A model generated the notes under the pieces. That model was not told the origin of the DNA and made no database searches. It saw only the letters and a program-made list of their open reading frames with translations. DNA of 64,000 nucleotides. Source: Pluralibacter sp. Lineage in GTDB: Bacteria; Pseudomonadota; Gammaproteobacteria; Enterobacterales; Enterobacteriaceae. The DNA lies in NCBI RefSeq assembly GCF_019237635.1, contig NZ_JAFAGS010000081.1, forward strand, positions 56,889 through 120,888. The letters run 5' to 3'. Below are positions 1 through 9,332 of this stretch, in pieces. Numbering within the stretch: the stretch's first letter is position 1; every line of letters begins with the position of its first letter. Made by a program: the position numbers and the translations under genes.

Positions 1-1332
1 ATCCGCGAGGGTTTCCGCGGTTTTAGCTTCTTTAGCGTCACCCCGATAGGCCTGGTGGTCTTACTGCTGGGCATTGTCTATATGCTGGCAATGCGTTTTA
101 TGCTGCGTGGCGATGAGCCCGGGCACAAGCACGATAAGCTGCGCTCCTTTCGCGATTTGATCAAAGAGTACCGCCTGACAGGCCGGGCGCGCCGTCTGGC
201 TATTCGCCCGGGATCTCCGATGATTGGTCAGCGTCTTGACGACCTGAAGCTGCGCGAGCGCTACGGCGCTAACGTCATTGGGGTTGAGCGCTGGCGGCGT
301 TTTCGCCGGGTTATTGTTAACGTGAACGGGGTCTCTGAGTTCCGCGCTCGCGATGTCCTGTTGATTGACATGTCCGCTGCCGAGGTTGATCTTCGGGAGT
401 TTTGTAGCGAGCAAATGCTCGAGCCGATGGTGTTGCGCGGCGAGTATTTTGCCGATCAGGCGCTGGATGTCGGTATGGCGGAAGTCTCGCTTATCCCGGA
501 TTCCGAGCTGGTGGGAAAAACCGTGCGCGAAATGGGGTTTCGTACCCGTTTCGGTCTGAACGTCGTCGGGCTTAAACGCAATGGCAAGGCGCTGGATGGC
601 GCGGTGGTGGACGATTCCATTGAGCTTGGGGATATCCTGCTGGTCGTGGGAAACTGGAAACTCATCGGCCAGCTTGCCCGGCAGGGACGGGACTTCGTGG
701 TGCTCAATATGCCGGTGGAGGTCAACGAGGCGTCGCCCGCGCACAGCCAGGCGCCGCACGCGATTTTTTGTCTGGTGCTGATGGTCGCCCTGATGCTGAC
801 CGATGAAATCCCTAACCCTATTGCCGCGCTGATCGCCTGTCTGCTGATGGGCAAATTTCGCTGCATCAATGCGGAGAGCGCCTATAAAGCCATTCACTGG
901 CCGAGCATTATCCTGATTGTCGGCATGATGCCTTTTGCGCTGGCGCTGCAAAAAACCGGCGGCGTCGATCTGGTGGTGAAAGGGTTGATGGATGTAGGCG
1001 GCGGGCAGGGACCGTACCTGATGCTGATCTGCCTGTTTGTGATGTGTGCCGCGATCGGGCTTTTTATCTCGAATACCGCCACGGCGGTGCTAATGGCGCC
1101 GATTGCGCTGGCGGCGGCGAAGTCGATGGGCGTTTCGCCTTATCCTTTCGCCATGATGGTGGCGATGGCGGCTTCAGCCGCCTTTATGACCCCGGTGTCA
1201 TCACCCGTGAACACGCTGGTGCTGGGACCGGGTAAATACAGGTTCAGCGATTTCATTAAAATCGGCGTGCCTTTTACCCTGCTGGTCATGCTGGTGTGCG
1301 TCGTGTTAATTCCGCTGTTATTTCCGTTTTAA
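1..1332 (+). CDS. yfbS: YfbS-type SLC13/ArsB-family permease, 5' end cut by window
   Basis: An inner-membrane anion permease; the substrate is unknown. The frame is open from base 1 and ends with TAA at 1330-1332, giving the C-terminal 443 residues of a protein that is about 610 residues in E. coli. The fragment starts in a membrane helix. Two TrkA-C (RCK_C) regulatory domains follow at roughly fragment residues 55-130 and 140-220, then a long hydrophobic block with several helices. The block contains the conserved [16 protein letters not shown] and TPVSSPVNT stretches typical of the SLC13/DASS fold. It converges with yfbR, as in E. coli. The true start lies outside the window. The family call is firm; the transported ion is not known. 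Confidence 0.88.
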   Translation: MREGFRGFSFFSVTPIGLVVLLLGIVYMLAMRFMLRGDEPGHKHDKLRSFRDLIKEYRLTGRARRLAIRPGSPMIGQRLDDLKLRERYGANVIGVERWRRFRRVIVNVNGVSEFRARDVLLIDMSAAEVDLREFCSEQMLEPMVLRGEYFADQALDVGMAEVSLIPDSELVGKTVREMGFRTRFGLNVVGLKRNGKALDGAVVDDSIELGDILLVVGNWKLIGQLARQGRDFVVLNMPVEVNEASPAHSQAPHAIFCLVLMVALMLTDEIPNPIAALIACLLMGKFRCINAESAYKAIHWPSIILIVGMMPFALALQKTGGVDLVVKGLMDVGGGQGPYLMLICLFVMCAAIGLFISNTATAVLMAPIALAAAKSMGVSPYPFAMMVAMAASAAFMTPVSSPVNTLVLGPGKYRFSDFIKIGVPFTLLVMLVCVVLIPLLFPF

Positions 1333-1374
1333 CCGCTTCGCCCGGCAGAGGTTTGTCGCTGCCGGGCGAAACGG
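1333..1374. terminator. Long inverted repeat between convergent yfbS and yfbR
   Basis: Two 16-base arms (1333-1348 and 1359-1374) pair with a single mismatch around a 10-base loop. The core is TTCGCCCGGCAG / CTGCCGGGCGAA. It fills the whole space between the two stop codons, so it probably ends or insulates both transcripts. There is no T-run, so it may act as an RNA-stabilising hairpin or a REP-like element instead. Confidence 0.6.
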
Positions 1375-1974
1375 CTACAGCGGCGAATCCTGGCTTATCT
1401 CGTCCAGAGACAGCTGAAAACTCGGCACAAACACCTGCATGAAATAGTCCATCTCTTCGCTGCGGCGAGACTCAAGGGTTTTTTCCAGCCGCGTTTTGGC
1501 TAACAGAAATTCATTATTCCCGGCAGACAGCTCTTCCAGACATTTAAGATAGGCGCACAGCGCATCCGCTTGTTTGACCAGAGAATGCTCTTCTTCACTG
1601 TAGTGATGCTCATCAATCAGTGGGGCGAAGATATCGCGTAAATCTTCCGGCACCATCTCGACGAGTTTCTGCTGGGCGATTTTCTCGATGGCTTTGTACT
1701 CCTGCGCAATCTGAGAATTGAAATACTTCACCGGTGTCGGGAGATCGCCGGTCAACACTTCTGAGGCATCGTGGTACATCGCCAGCAGGGCGATACGCTC
1801 CGGGTTTACCTGTCCGTGAAATTTACGATTCTTAATCGCCGCGAGCGCATGGGCGACCATGGCCACCTGTAGACTGTGCTCAGAGACGTTTTCGGTACGC
1901 ACGTTGCGCATCAGGGGCCAGCGGTTAATCAGCTTTAAACGGGCGAGGTGGGCAAAGAAATGGCTCTGACTCAT
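1375..1974 (-). CDS. yfbR: 5'-deoxynucleotidase YfbR, HD-domain
   Basis: A cytosolic, metal-dependent HD-domain phosphohydrolase that removes the phosphate from deoxyribonucleoside 5'-monophosphates and takes part in dNTP salvage and dUMP supply. The protein is 199 residues, the same length as E. coli YfbR. The metal ligands fall at the expected places: H33 (VSEHS), H68-D69 (MYHDAS) and D137 (KQADA). The frame is open 21 codons further upstream, but the ATG at 1974 matches the family start (MSQSHF) and was chosen. It lies downstream of alaA on the same strand and is separated from it by a hairpin at 2038-2062. Confidence 0.95.
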   Translation of the reverse strand: MSQSHFFAHLARLKLINRWPLMRNVRTENVSEHSLQVAMVAHALAAIKNRKFHGQVNPERIALLAMYHDASEVLTGDLPTPVKYFNSQIAQEYKAIEKIAQQKLVEMVPEDLRDIFAPLIDEHHYSEEEHSLVKQADALCAYLKCLEELSAGNNEFLLAKTRLEKTLESRRSEEMDYFMQVFVPSFQLSLDEISQDSPL

Positions 1975-2037
1975 AGGATACCTTTCGTCTATTACAGCAC
2001 GGACGTTTATTGTGCGGGCTTGCGAGTCAGGATGCAA

Positions 2038-2062
2038 ATCGGGCTGCCTGAGGCAGCCCGAT
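2038..2062 (-). terminator. Hairpin after alaA
   Basis: A perfect 11-base inverted repeat, ATCGGGCTGCC / GGCAGCCCGAT, with a 3-base loop lies 6 bases past the alaA stop. On the minus strand it is followed only by ATTTGC, so it is probably a weak terminator or processing hairpin between alaA and yfbR. Confidence 0.65.
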
Positions 2063-2068
2063 GAGGTA

Positions 2069-3283
2069 TTACTGATGGTAACCGCTCAGGAAGCGGCCAA
2101 AGCGGCTAATAGACATTTCGAGGTCATCAATCCGCGGAAGGGTGACGATACGCACGTGATCCGGCCACGGCCAGTTAAACGCTGTGCCTTGCACCAGTAG
2201 TACTTTTTCCTGCAGCAGGAAATCGAGCACCATCTTCTGGTCGTCATGGATGTTAAAGCGCTTCGCGTCGATTTTCGGGAACATGTAGAGCGCCCCGTTG
2301 GGCTTCACGCAGCTCACGCCAGGGATCTCGTTAATCAATTCCCATGCGCGGTTACGCTGTTCGTACAGGCGTCCGCCGGGGACGATAAACTCGCTGATGC
2401 TCTGGTAGCCGCCGAGCGCGGTCTGGATAGCGTGCTGCGCAGGAACGTTCGCACACAGGCGCATAGAGGCAAGCATTTCCAGCCCTTCGATATACCCTTT
2501 GGCGTGCTTTTTCGGCCCGTTTAGCACCATCCAGCCCTGGCGGAACCCGGCAACGCGGTAGGTTTTCGACAGGCCGTTGAAAGTGACGGTCAGCAGGTCA
2601 GGCGCCAGCGCGGCGATAGAATGGTGCTGCGCTTCGTCGTAAAGGATCTTGTCGTAGATTTCGTCGGCGAAGATTATCAGGTTGTGCTGACGGGCAATTT
2701 CCACGATCTCCAGCAGCAGCTCTTTGGAGTAGACCGCGCCAGTGGGGTTGTTCGGGTTAATGATCACAATGCCGCGGGTACGCGGGGTGATTTTGGCGCG
2801 AATGTCGTCGAGATCCGGGAACCAGTCGGAAGATTCATCGCAAAGATAATGTACGGCTTTACCGCTGGAAAGCGATACCGCCGCGGTCCACAGCGGGTAG
2901 TCCGGTGCGGGCACCAGCATCTCGTCGCCGCTGTTCAGCAGCGCCTGCATCGCCTGTACGATAAGCTCCGATACGCCGTTGCCAATATAGATATCTTCGA
3001 CCGTCACATCACGCATATCACGAGCCTGGTAATGCTGCATGATGGCTTTGCGGGCGGTATAGAGACCTTTTGAGTCGCAATAGCCCTGAGCGGTCGGCAG
3101 GTTGCGAATCACGTCAACGAGGATTTCATCCGGGGCGTCAAAACCGAAGGGCGCCGGGTTGCCAATGTTCAGCTTTAGTACTTTATTGCCTTCTTCTTCA
3201 AGACGTTTAGCTTCTTTAAGTACCGGGCCACGGATGTCATAACAGACATTATCTAATTTGCTGGATTTTTCGATGGGGGACAT
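2069..3283 (-). CDS. alaA: Glutamate-pyruvate (alanine) aminotransferase AlaA
   Basis: A pyridoxal-phosphate enzyme of fold type I that moves the amino group from glutamate to pyruvate to make L-alanine in the cytosol. The protein is 404 residues (405 in E. coli). The Schiff-base lysine is K240 in the [15 protein letters not shown] motif, with NPNNPTG at about 176-182 and the PLP-ring aspartate in FADEIYD at about 205-211. The frame is open ten codons upstream, but the ATG at 3283 (MSPIEKSS) matches the family start and has an AAGGTCGAG stretch just ahead. yfbR follows. The upstream side is the long gap shared with lrhA. Confidence 0.96.
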   Translation of the reverse strand: MSPIEKSSKLDNVCYDIRGPVLKEAKRLEEEGNKVLKLNIGNPAPFGFDAPDEILVDVIRNLPTAQGYCDSKGLYTARKAIMQHYQARDMRDVTVEDIYIGNGVSELIVQAMQALLNSGDEMLVPAPDYPLWTAAVSLSSGKAVHYLCDESSDWFPDLDDIRAKITPRTRGIVIINPNNPTGAVYSKELLLEIVEIARQHNLIIFADEIYDKILYDEAQHHSIAALAPDLLTVTFNGLSKTYRVAGFRQGWMVLNGPKKHAKGYIEGLEMLASMRLCANVPAQHAIQTALGGYQSISEFIVPGGRLYEQRNRAWELINEIPGVSCVKPNGALYMFPKIDAKRFNIHDDQKMVLDFLLQEKVLLVQGTAFNWPWPDHVRIVTLPRIDDLEMSISRFGRFLSGYHQ

Positions 3284-4223
3284 GAATCTCGACCTTTTAA
3301 CTGTTGTTGCCACTCCCTGCCGTGGAAGTCAGCACGGAACAATGTACTCCCCATCCCGGGTATTTTGAAGTCTTTACAGTAGAAGATTTTGTAGAATGCC
3401 TGTCAGTGACATGATCTGTTAGACTAATAATTGGTATATTTATTTTGTGAATAACCTGGCATTGGCATCAACGGTGGTTATAAATGTTATTGGATGTCCT
3501 GTTGTGCCGATTTTTATACTGATGAAAACGGTGTGATGGCGGTGGTGACAGGGAGTGCCAGGCACAGCGAGCGAAAGAAACGGCAGGACATTATCCGGTT
3601 ATACATGTTGATGTATTAGGAATAATACTATTTGGCTGTGAATGTATTGTTAAGGATTGTTAACGAAAGAATATTTAAACAATTAATATTTTTTCATTAA
3701 TTGAAAAATTGTCTTTTTAAATTGTTAATTATTTAAAGAACTCTGATTTCACAGGGGATAAGAGTGTAAGATTATACTCATATAACACTTATAAATATAA
3801 TGGTTTTAGGTTAGGATACTGGTGTTGCTGGATGACGATACTCATCAGATACTGAAGTCTCTGTTGTTCAGATACTATGTAACTTTGTGTTATTGCTTGT
3901 ATTTTTGTTTTCGGGAATGACTTGCAAAATTCACCTTTATTGTTGAGCCTTCTCAAGGCAATGCGTAGTTTGTGATTGTTTTTTTTGAATAACCTCACAT
4001 AAAATAGTTGAAAATAATAAATTGCAGGCAGACGGAAGCATAAATATAGATAAGGGATCGGTTCGCTACGAACTGCAGGCAAATTTAATGCAATAACGCT
4101 CTTTCAGGCGAGCGTCCGGCTTACCGGGCTGGAGGATATGATTCAAAGGGAATTGCCTGATTATTTAGAGCACAGCATCAACCAGGCACAAGGCGGCAAC
4201 AGCAGCCTGTAAGTGAAAAAATT
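3284..4223. other. 940-base AT-rich gap holding the divergent alaA and lrhA control regions
   Basis: No convincing large gene is present. From about 3600 to 4080 the sequence is visibly far richer in A and T than the flanking genes, and it contains a hairpin CAATTAAT / ATTAATTG (3680-3687, 3696-3703). E. coli also has a long lrhA leader here. AT-rich DNA of this kind upstream of a motility regulator is a likely target of nucleoid proteins such as H-NS (inference). A 24-codon ORF at the downstream end is listed separately. Promoter positions could not be fixed by eye. Confidence 0.6.
4138..4212 (+). CDS. Possible 24-residue leader ORF upstream of lrhA
   Basis: An ATG at 4138 opens 24 codons ending in TAA at 4210-4212, eleven bases before the lrhA ATG. 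GGAGG lies at 4131-4135, which is unusually close to the ATG. The peptide begins [16 protein letters not shown] and has a natural-looking composition. The frame also stays open upstream to 4054 without an ATG, so it could instead be the tail of a decayed gene. lrhA itself has only a poor ribosome-binding site, so translational coupling is conceivable. No function is known. Confidence 0.25.
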   Translation: MIQRELPDYLEHSINQAQGGNSSL

Positions 4224-5165
4224 ATGATAAATGCAAATCGTCCGATACTGAATCTCGACCTCGATCTGCTGAGAACGTTTGTCGCGGTCGCCGATCTTAA
4301 TACTTTTGCTGCGGCTGCCGCCGCTGTTTGTCGCACCCAATCAGCGGTAAGTCAGCAAATGCAGCGTCTGGAGCAATTAGTGGGAAAGGAGTTGTTTGCC
4401 TGGCATGGCCGTAACAAACTGCTCACTGAGCATGGCATACAGCTGCTGGGCTACGCCCGAAAGATCCTGCGCTTTAATGATGAAGCATGCACATCGTTAA
4501 TGTTTAGTTCCCTACAAGGGATGCTGACTATTGGTTCTTCTGATGAGTCGGCTGACACTATTCTACCGTTTTTGCTTAACCGCATTAGCTCGGTTTACCC
4601 TAAGCTCGCGCTTGATGTGCGGGTGAAACGTCATGCGGTTATGGCGGAAATGCTGCAGGCTAACGAGGTGGATCTTGTTCTCACCACGCATCGCCTGGAA
4701 AAATTCGACGCGACGCCGCTGCGAACATCGCCGACGTTGTGGTACTGCGCGGCAGATTACATGCTGCCGCCGGGGGAAGCGGTACCGCTGGTGCTGCTCG
4801 ATGACCCAAGTCCGTTTCGCGATATGATTATCGATACGCTGAATGCAGCGCGTATTCCGTGGCGACTGGCCTATGTCGCGTCTACGCTGTCTGCGGTACG
4901 TGCGGCGGTGAAGGCGGGGCTAGGCGTAACCGCGCGGCCTGTTGAAATGATGAGCCCGGACCTGCGTGTTTTAGGCAAAGCGGACGGCTTGCCGGTGATG
5001 CCGGATACCGAGTATTTGCTCAGTTACAATGCGCAAAATCCCAATGAACTGGTGCAGGCCATTTTCCAGTCGATGGAGAACTACAACAATCCCTGGTACC
5101 AGTACCGCGCCTATACCTCCGAAGGGGGAGATGGTTCAGCGATCGCCGAACGGGATTTTGAGTGA
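4224..5165 (+). CDS. lrhA: LysR-type transcriptional regulator LrhA
   Basis: A DNA-binding regulator of the LysR family. In E. coli LrhA represses flhDC, and so flagella and chemotaxis, and affects type 1 fimbriae and RpoS levels. The protein is 313 residues (312 in E. coli). The N-terminal winged helix-turn-helix covers about residues 14-70, with [16 protein letters not shown] as the recognition part, followed by a two-lobed effector domain. The N-terminal half is nearly the same as E. coli; the middle and C-terminus differ more. The ATG at 4224 has a weak ribosome-binding site. The gene stands alone between the AT-rich leader and a terminator, next to nuoA as in E. coli. Confidence 0.95.
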   Translation: MINANRPILNLDLDLLRTFVAVADLNTFAAAAAAVCRTQSAVSQQMQRLEQLVGKELFAWHGRNKLLTEHGIQLLGYARKILRFNDEACTSLMFSSLQGMLTIGSSDESADTILPFLLNRISSVYPKLALDVRVKRHAVMAEMLQANEVDLVLTTHRLEKFDATPLRTSPTLWYCAADYMLPPGEAVPLVLLDDPSPFRDMIIDTLNAARIPWRLAYVASTLSAVRAAVKAGLGVTARPVEMMSPDLRVLGKADGLPVMPDTEYLLSYNAQNPNELVQAIFQSMENYNNPWYQYRAYTSEGGDGSAIAERDFE

Positions 5166-5202
5166 CCGCTCACAGGGTTATCTGGTAACAAAATGTAAGT
5201 GC

Positions 5203-5250
5203 AAAAAAAGGCCACCGGAACGTGAATTTCGTCCAGTGGTCTTTTTTTTG
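5203..5250 (+). terminator. Rho-independent terminator of lrhA
   Basis: A stem AGGCCACCGGA / TCCAGTGGTCT, with one mismatch and one G-U pair, is followed by a run of eight T and preceded by a run of A. It lies about 40 bases past the lrhA stop. Confidence 0.85.
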
Positions 5251-5801
5251 TATAAATTCTAATCCGTTAATTTCGCTGGTGAGAATTACATTTTATTTTT
5301 CATGCTGTTGTATATCATCTCGTTATTGTTTTACCGCTCTCCAGCCCAGCCTCGTCACTTCCTGCTAATGTTAAAAAAACGGCTGTATTGTTGCTGTTTT
5401 CATGTGGCAATTAACAAAAGCGTGTCTCAGATCAAGAAAATACTCCTCATTAGGGGGAGGAATCGTGGACAAATCCTGTCAAAATAGACGGGTAATCCTT
5501 GCTTGCGCCTCAGACGGACACGATTCAACAACGATAAAAACCTGATGCTACGATCGGCATTATCGAAGTAAAGGGCATTTAATGTTAATGACGCGTGGAC
5601 GATGTAAATTAATGTGAGGAAACTTTTGTTAAAGTTGACAAAAGGTTATAGAAAGGAGTAAAAAACCGCATCATTTAGATGTTTAAGCCTGATAAAGGCA
5701 CATTTTTTGTGGTTTTTTGTTCCTCCCCATGAATCATGTGGCGTTCATCTGTCAGCAAGAGCAGAGGTTTTAACGCTACTTATTTTGGTAAAGCTTTGCG
5801 T
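5251..5801 (+). promoter_or_regulatory. nuo operon control region and leader
   Basis: About 550 bases without a credible gene separate the lrhA terminator from nuoA. In E. coli this region carries the nuo promoters and responds to ArcA, NarL, FNR, IHF and Fis (established knowledge). Visible here are a TTGACA hexamer at 5635-5640 inside an AT-rich patch (TTTTGTTAAAGTTGACAAAA), and a purine stretch GAAAGGAG just after it. No good -10 box lies at the ideal spacing, so the exact promoter is not assigned. A CTCCTC/GGGGGAGG inverted repeat occurs near 5441-5462. Confidence 0.55.
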
Positions 5802-6242
5802 ATGTCAACATCCACTGAAGTCATCGCTCATCACTGGGCATTCGCTATATTTCTCATTGTTGCCATTGGCCTCTGCTGTTTCATGCTGGTCGGCGGTTGG
5901 TTCCTTGGCGGTCGCGCACGCGCGCGTAGCAAAAACACCCCATTTGAGTCCGGTATCGACTCGGTAGGGTCGGCTCGCTTACGCCTTTCTGCGAAGTTCT
6001 ATTTGGTCGCCATGTTCTTCGTCATCTTCGACGTGGAAGCCCTTTATCTCTACGCATGGTCCACCTCTATCCGCGAGAGCGGCTGGGTGGGCTTTGTGGA
6101 AGCCGCAATTTTCATTTTAGTGTTACTGGCGGGACTGGTTTATCTCGTTCGCATCGGCGCACTGGATTGGACGCCTGCGCGTTCTCAACGCAAGTTGGTG
6201 AATCCGGAAAACGACAGTATTACTAATCGTCATACGCAGTAA
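5802..6242 (+). CDS. nuoA: NADH-quinone oxidoreductase subunit A
   Basis: A membrane subunit of complex I that helps hold the joint between the peripheral arm and the membrane arm near the quinone site. The protein is 146 residues with three predicted membrane helices. The conserved loop [20 protein letters not shown] lies between helices 1 and 2. The frame is open 22 codons upstream of 5802, but family members start MSTSTEV or two residues earlier. The E. coli start aligns with a TTG at 5796 here. ATG 5802 is preferred because GGTAAAG lies 8 bases ahead of it. First gene of the nuo operon; nuoB follows after 15 bases. Confidence 0.94.
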   Translation: MSTSTEVIAHHWAFAIFLIVAIGLCCFMLVGGWFLGGRARARSKNTPFESGIDSVGSARLRLSAKFYLVAMFFVIFDVEALYLYAWSTSIRESGWVGFVEAAIFILVLLAGLVYLVRIGALDWTPARSQRKLVNPENDSITNRHTQ

Positions 6243-6257
6243 AAGCGAGGCAATAAG

Positions 6258-6932
6258 ATGGATTATACGCTCACCCGCATAGATCCTAACGGTGAGAACG
6301 ACCGTTACCCCCTGCAAAAACAGGAGATCGTAACCGACCCCCTGGAGCAGGAGGTGAACAAAAGCGTGTACATGGGCAAACTTGAACACGCTTTGCACGA
6401 CATGGTGAACTGGGGCCGTAAGAACTCAATCTGGCCTTACAACTTCGGTCTCTCCTGCTGCTACGTTGAAATGGTGACGTCATTCACTGCGGTGCATGAC
6501 GTTGCGCGTTTTGGGGCGGAAGTATTGCGTGCATCCCCGCGTCAGGCTGACCTGATGGTGGTTGCCGGTACCTGCTTTACCAAAATGGCGCCGGTTATTC
6601 AGCGTTTGTACGACCAGATGCTGGAGCCGAAATGGGTTATTTCCATGGGCGCTTGTGCAAACTCCGGCGGCATGTACGACATTTATTCCGTTGTGCAGGG
6701 CGTCGATAAGTTTATCCCGGTCGATGTTTACATTCCTGGTTGCCCGCCGCGTCCGGAGGCCTACATGCAGGCGCTGATGCTGCTACAGGAGTCCATCGGC
6801 AAAGAGCGTCGCCCGCTTTCCTGGGTGGTTGGCGATCAGGGCGTGTATCGCGCCAACATGCAATCGGAACGCGAGCGTAAACGCGGCGAACGTATTGCGG
6901 TGACGAATCTGCGGACACCTGACGAGATTTAA
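6258..6932 (+). CDS. nuoB: NADH-quinone oxidoreductase subunit B (cluster N2)
   Basis: A peripheral-arm subunit that carries the terminal 4Fe-4S cluster N2, which passes electrons to ubiquinone. The protein is 224 residues. The cysteine ligands are the adjacent pair C67-C68 (SCCYVE), C133 (GACANSGG) and C162 (PGCPPRP). Compared with recalled E. coli NuoB (220 residues) there is a four-residue insertion near residue 43, where [10 protein letters not shown] replaces KLNDMV; recalled Klebsiella NuoB has the longer form. The ATG at 6258 follows AAGCGAGG. An 88-base spacer separates it from nuoCD. Confidence 0.97.
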   Translation: MDYTLTRIDPNGENDRYPLQKQEIVTDPLEQEVNKSVYMGKLEHALHDMVNWGRKNSIWPYNFGLSCCYVEMVTSFTAVHDVARFGAEVLRASPRQADLMVVAGTCFTKMAPVIQRLYDQMLEPKWVISMGACANSGGMYDIYSVVQGVDKFIPVDVYIPGCPPRPEAYMQALMLLQESIGKERRPLSWVVGDQGVYRANMQSERERKRGERIAVTNLRTPDEI

Positions 6933-7020
6933 TTTGCGCCTGCGGGCAGTGGACTGAGCCTTCGTATATCAAAATCAATAGCGCGGAGCCACGCCCGGCA
7001 GTCACCACGGACCTTTTGCA

Positions 7021-8829
7021 ATGGTGAACAATATGACCGATTTAACCGCGCATGACGCCCTGCCAGTATGGCAAACCCGTGATCATCTTGACGATCCGGT
7101 GATTGGCGAACTGCGCAACCGCTTTGGGCCGGATGCCTTTACCGTTCAGCCGACCCGTACCGGGGTACCCGTTGTTTGGGTTAAGCGTGAACAGTTACTG
7201 GAAGTGGTCGATTTCCTCAAGAAATTGCCAAAACCTTACGTCATGCTGTTTGATTTACACGGCATGGACGAGCGTCTGCGCACACACCGTGACGGGTTAC
7301 CCGCCGCGGATTTTTCCGTTTTCTACCATCTGATCTCAATAGACCGCAACCGCGATATTATGCTCAAGGTAGCGCTGTCAGAAAACGATCTGAATGTGCC
7401 GACCGTCACCAAACTTTTCCCGAACGCCAACTGGTATGAGCGTGAAACCTGGGAAATGTTCGGTATCAACATTGAAGGCCACCCGAACCTGCGTCGCATC
7501 ATGATGCCGGACACCTGGGAAGGGCACCCGCTGCGTAAAGACTACCCGGCGCGCGCTACCGAATTCGACCCGTTTGAGCTGACCAAAGCCAAACAGGATC
7601 TGGAAATGGAGGCGCTGACCTTCAAACCGGAACAGTGGGGCATGAAGCGTAGCTCCGAGAACGAGGACTTCATGTTCCTCAACCTCGGCCCGAACCACCC
7701 GTCCGCGCACGGGGCATTCCGCATCATTCTTCAGCTTGATGGCGAAGAGATTGTCGATTGCGTACCGGATATCGGCTACCACCACCGTGGCGCTGAGAAG
7801 ATGGGCGAGCGTCAGTCCTGGCACAGCTATATTCCGTACACCGACCGTATCGAATACCTCGGCGGTTGCGTGAACGAAATGCCGTACGTGCTGGCCGTTG
7901 AGAAGCTGGCGGGTATTACCACCCCGGATCGCGTTAACGTGATTCGCGTGATGCTCTCCGAACTGTTCCGCATCAACAGCCACCTGCTGTACATCTCAAC
8001 GTTTATTCAGGACGTCGGCGCGATGACCCCGGTCTTCTTCGCCTTCACCGACCGTCAGAAAATTTATGACCTGGTGGAAGCGATTACCGGTTTCCGTATG
8101 CACCCGGCCTGGTTCCGCATCGGCGGCGTGGCGCACGACCTGCCTCGCGGCTGGGATCGTCTGTTGCGCGAATTCCTTGAGTGGATGCCAAAGCGTCTGG
8201 ATTCCTACGAGAAAGCCGCGCTGCGCAACACCATTCTGAAAGGCCGTTCTCAGGGCGTTGCCGCTTACACCGCGAAAGAAGCGCTGGAGTGGGGCACCAC
8301 CGGTGCTGGCCTGCGCGCGACCGGTATCGGCTTCGACGTGCGTAAATGGCGTCCTTACTCTGGCTATGAAAACTTCGACTTCGAAATCCCGACCGGCGGT
8401 GGCGTCTCCGACTGCTACACCCGCGTGATGCTGAAAGTGGAAGAGCTGCGCCAGAGCCTGCGCATTCTTCAGCAGTGCCTCGACAACATGCCGGAAGGTC
8501 CGTTCAAAGCGGATCACCCGCTGACGACGCCGCCGCCGAAAGAGCGCACGCTGCAACATATCGAAACCCTGATCACCCACTTCCTGCAGGTTTCCTGGGG
8601 CCCGGTCATGCCGGCGCAGGAGTCCTTCCAGATGGTGGAAGCGACCAAGGGTATTAACAGTTACTACCTGACCAGCGACGGCAGCACCATGAGCTACCGT
8701 ACCCGTATTCGTACCCCGAGCTATGCGCACCTGCAGCAGATCCCGGCGGCGATTCGCGGCAGCCTGGTGTCCGACCTTATCGTCTATCTGGGTAGTATCG
8801 ATTTTGTTATGTCAGATGTGGACCGCTAA
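7021..8829 (+). CDS. nuoC: NADH-quinone oxidoreductase fused subunit CD
   Basis: The fused 30-kDa (NuoC) and 49-kDa (NuoD) subunits of complex I, a fusion typical of enterobacteria. NuoD forms much of the ubiquinone-binding pocket beside NuoB. The protein is 602 residues. NuoC-type sequence covers about 1-190, including [10 protein letters not shown] and [11 protein letters not shown]. NuoD-type sequence covers about 210-602, including [12 protein letters not shown] and [11 protein letters not shown]. The start MVNNMTDL at 7021 follows the family; an in-frame ATG four codons later is an alternative. Residues 10-16 differ from E. coli. nuoE begins two bases after the stop. Confidence 0.97.
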   Translation: MVNNMTDLTAHDALPVWQTRDHLDDPVIGELRNRFGPDAFTVQPTRTGVPVVWVKREQLLEVVDFLKKLPKPYVMLFDLHGMDERLRTHRDGLPAADFSVFYHLISIDRNRDIMLKVALSENDLNVPTVTKLFPNANWYERETWEMFGINIEGHPNLRRIMMPDTWEGHPLRKDYPARATEFDPFELTKAKQDLEMEALTFKPEQWGMKRSSENEDFMFLNLGPNHPSAHGAFRIILQLDGEEIVDCVPDIGYHHRGAEKMGERQSWHSYIPYTDRIEYLGGCVNEMPYVLAVEKLAGITTPDRVNVIRVMLSELFRINSHLLYISTFIQDVGAMTPVFFAFTDRQKIYDLVEAITGFRMHPAWFRIGGVAHDLPRGWDRLLREFLEWMPKRLDSYEKAALRNTILKGRSQGVAAYTAKEALEWGTTGAGLRATGIGFDVRKWRPYSGYENFDFEIPTGGGVSDCYTRVMLKVEELRQSLRILQQCLDNMPEGPFKADHPLTTPPPKERTLQHIETLITHFLQVSWGPVMPAQESFQMVEATKGINSYYLTSDGSTMSYRTRIRTPSYAHLQQIPAAIRGSLVSDLIVYLGSIDFVMSDVDR

Positions 8830-8831
8830 TT

Positions 8832-9332
8832 ATGCACGAGAATCAACAACCACAAACCGAGGCTTTTGAGCTGAGTGCGGCAGAGCGTGAGGCCATCGAG
8901 CACGAAAAGCACCACTACGAAGACCCGCGTGCGGCGTCCATCGAAGCGCTGAAGATTGTACAGAAGCAGCGCGGTTGGGTGCCGGACGGCGCTATCTACG
9001 CCATTGCCGATGTGCTGGGTATCCCGGCAAGCGACGTCGAAGGCGTGGCCACGTTCTACAGCCAGATTTTCCGCCAACCGGTGGGCCGCCACATTATTCG
9101 CTACTGCGACAGCGTGGTTTGTCATATCACCGGCTATCAGGGCATTCAGGCCGCGATCGAGAAGAAACTCGACATCAAACCGGGTCAAACCACGTTTGAT
9201 GGTCGTTTCACTCTGTTGCCGACCTGTTGCCTTGGCAACTGCGACAAGGGGCCGACCATGATGATTGATGACGATACTCACAGTCATCTGACGCCGGAAG
9301 CGATCCCCGATCTGCTGGAGCAGTATAAATGA
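8832..9332 (+). CDS. nuoE: NADH-quinone oxidoreductase subunit E (cluster N1a)
   Basis: The 24-kDa thioredoxin-like subunit of the NADH dehydrogenase module of complex I, which holds the 2Fe-2S cluster N1a. The protein is 166 residues, as in E. coli. The ligands are visible as C92 and C97 (RYCDSVVCH) and C133 and C137 (CCLGNC). The first 30 residues are acidic and polar. The gene starts two bases after nuoCD, and its stop overlaps the nuoF start in an ATGA junction, so the two are probably translationally coupled. Confidence 0.97.
   Translation: MHENQQPQTEAFELSAAEREAIEHEKHHYEDPRAASIEALKIVQKQRGWVPDGAIYAIADVLGIPASDVEGVATFYSQIFRQPVGRHIIRYCDSVVCHITGYQGIQAAIEKKLDIKPGQTTFDGRFTLLPTCCLGNCDKGPTMMIDDDTHSHLTPEAIPDLLEQYK

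Noticed and set aside
3493..3591. ATGTCCTG / CAGGACAT inverted words in the alaA upstream region as a mobile-element end
   Set aside because: Only eight bases match, there is no transposase and no target duplication was seen; likely chance.
3789..4082. 97-codon minus-strand ORF in the AT-rich alaA-lrhA gap
   Set aside because: No ribosome-binding site, no recognisable domain, and a composition rich in K, N, Y and I that simply reflects AT-rich non-coding DNA.
5302..5487. 61-codon ORF upstream of nuoA
   Set aside because: Low-complexity content, no ribosome-binding site, and it sits in the known nuo control region.
5736..5801. Longer nuoA reading frame
   Set aside because: The extra 22 residues do not match NuoA, and a better-spaced ribosome-binding site precedes ATG 5802.
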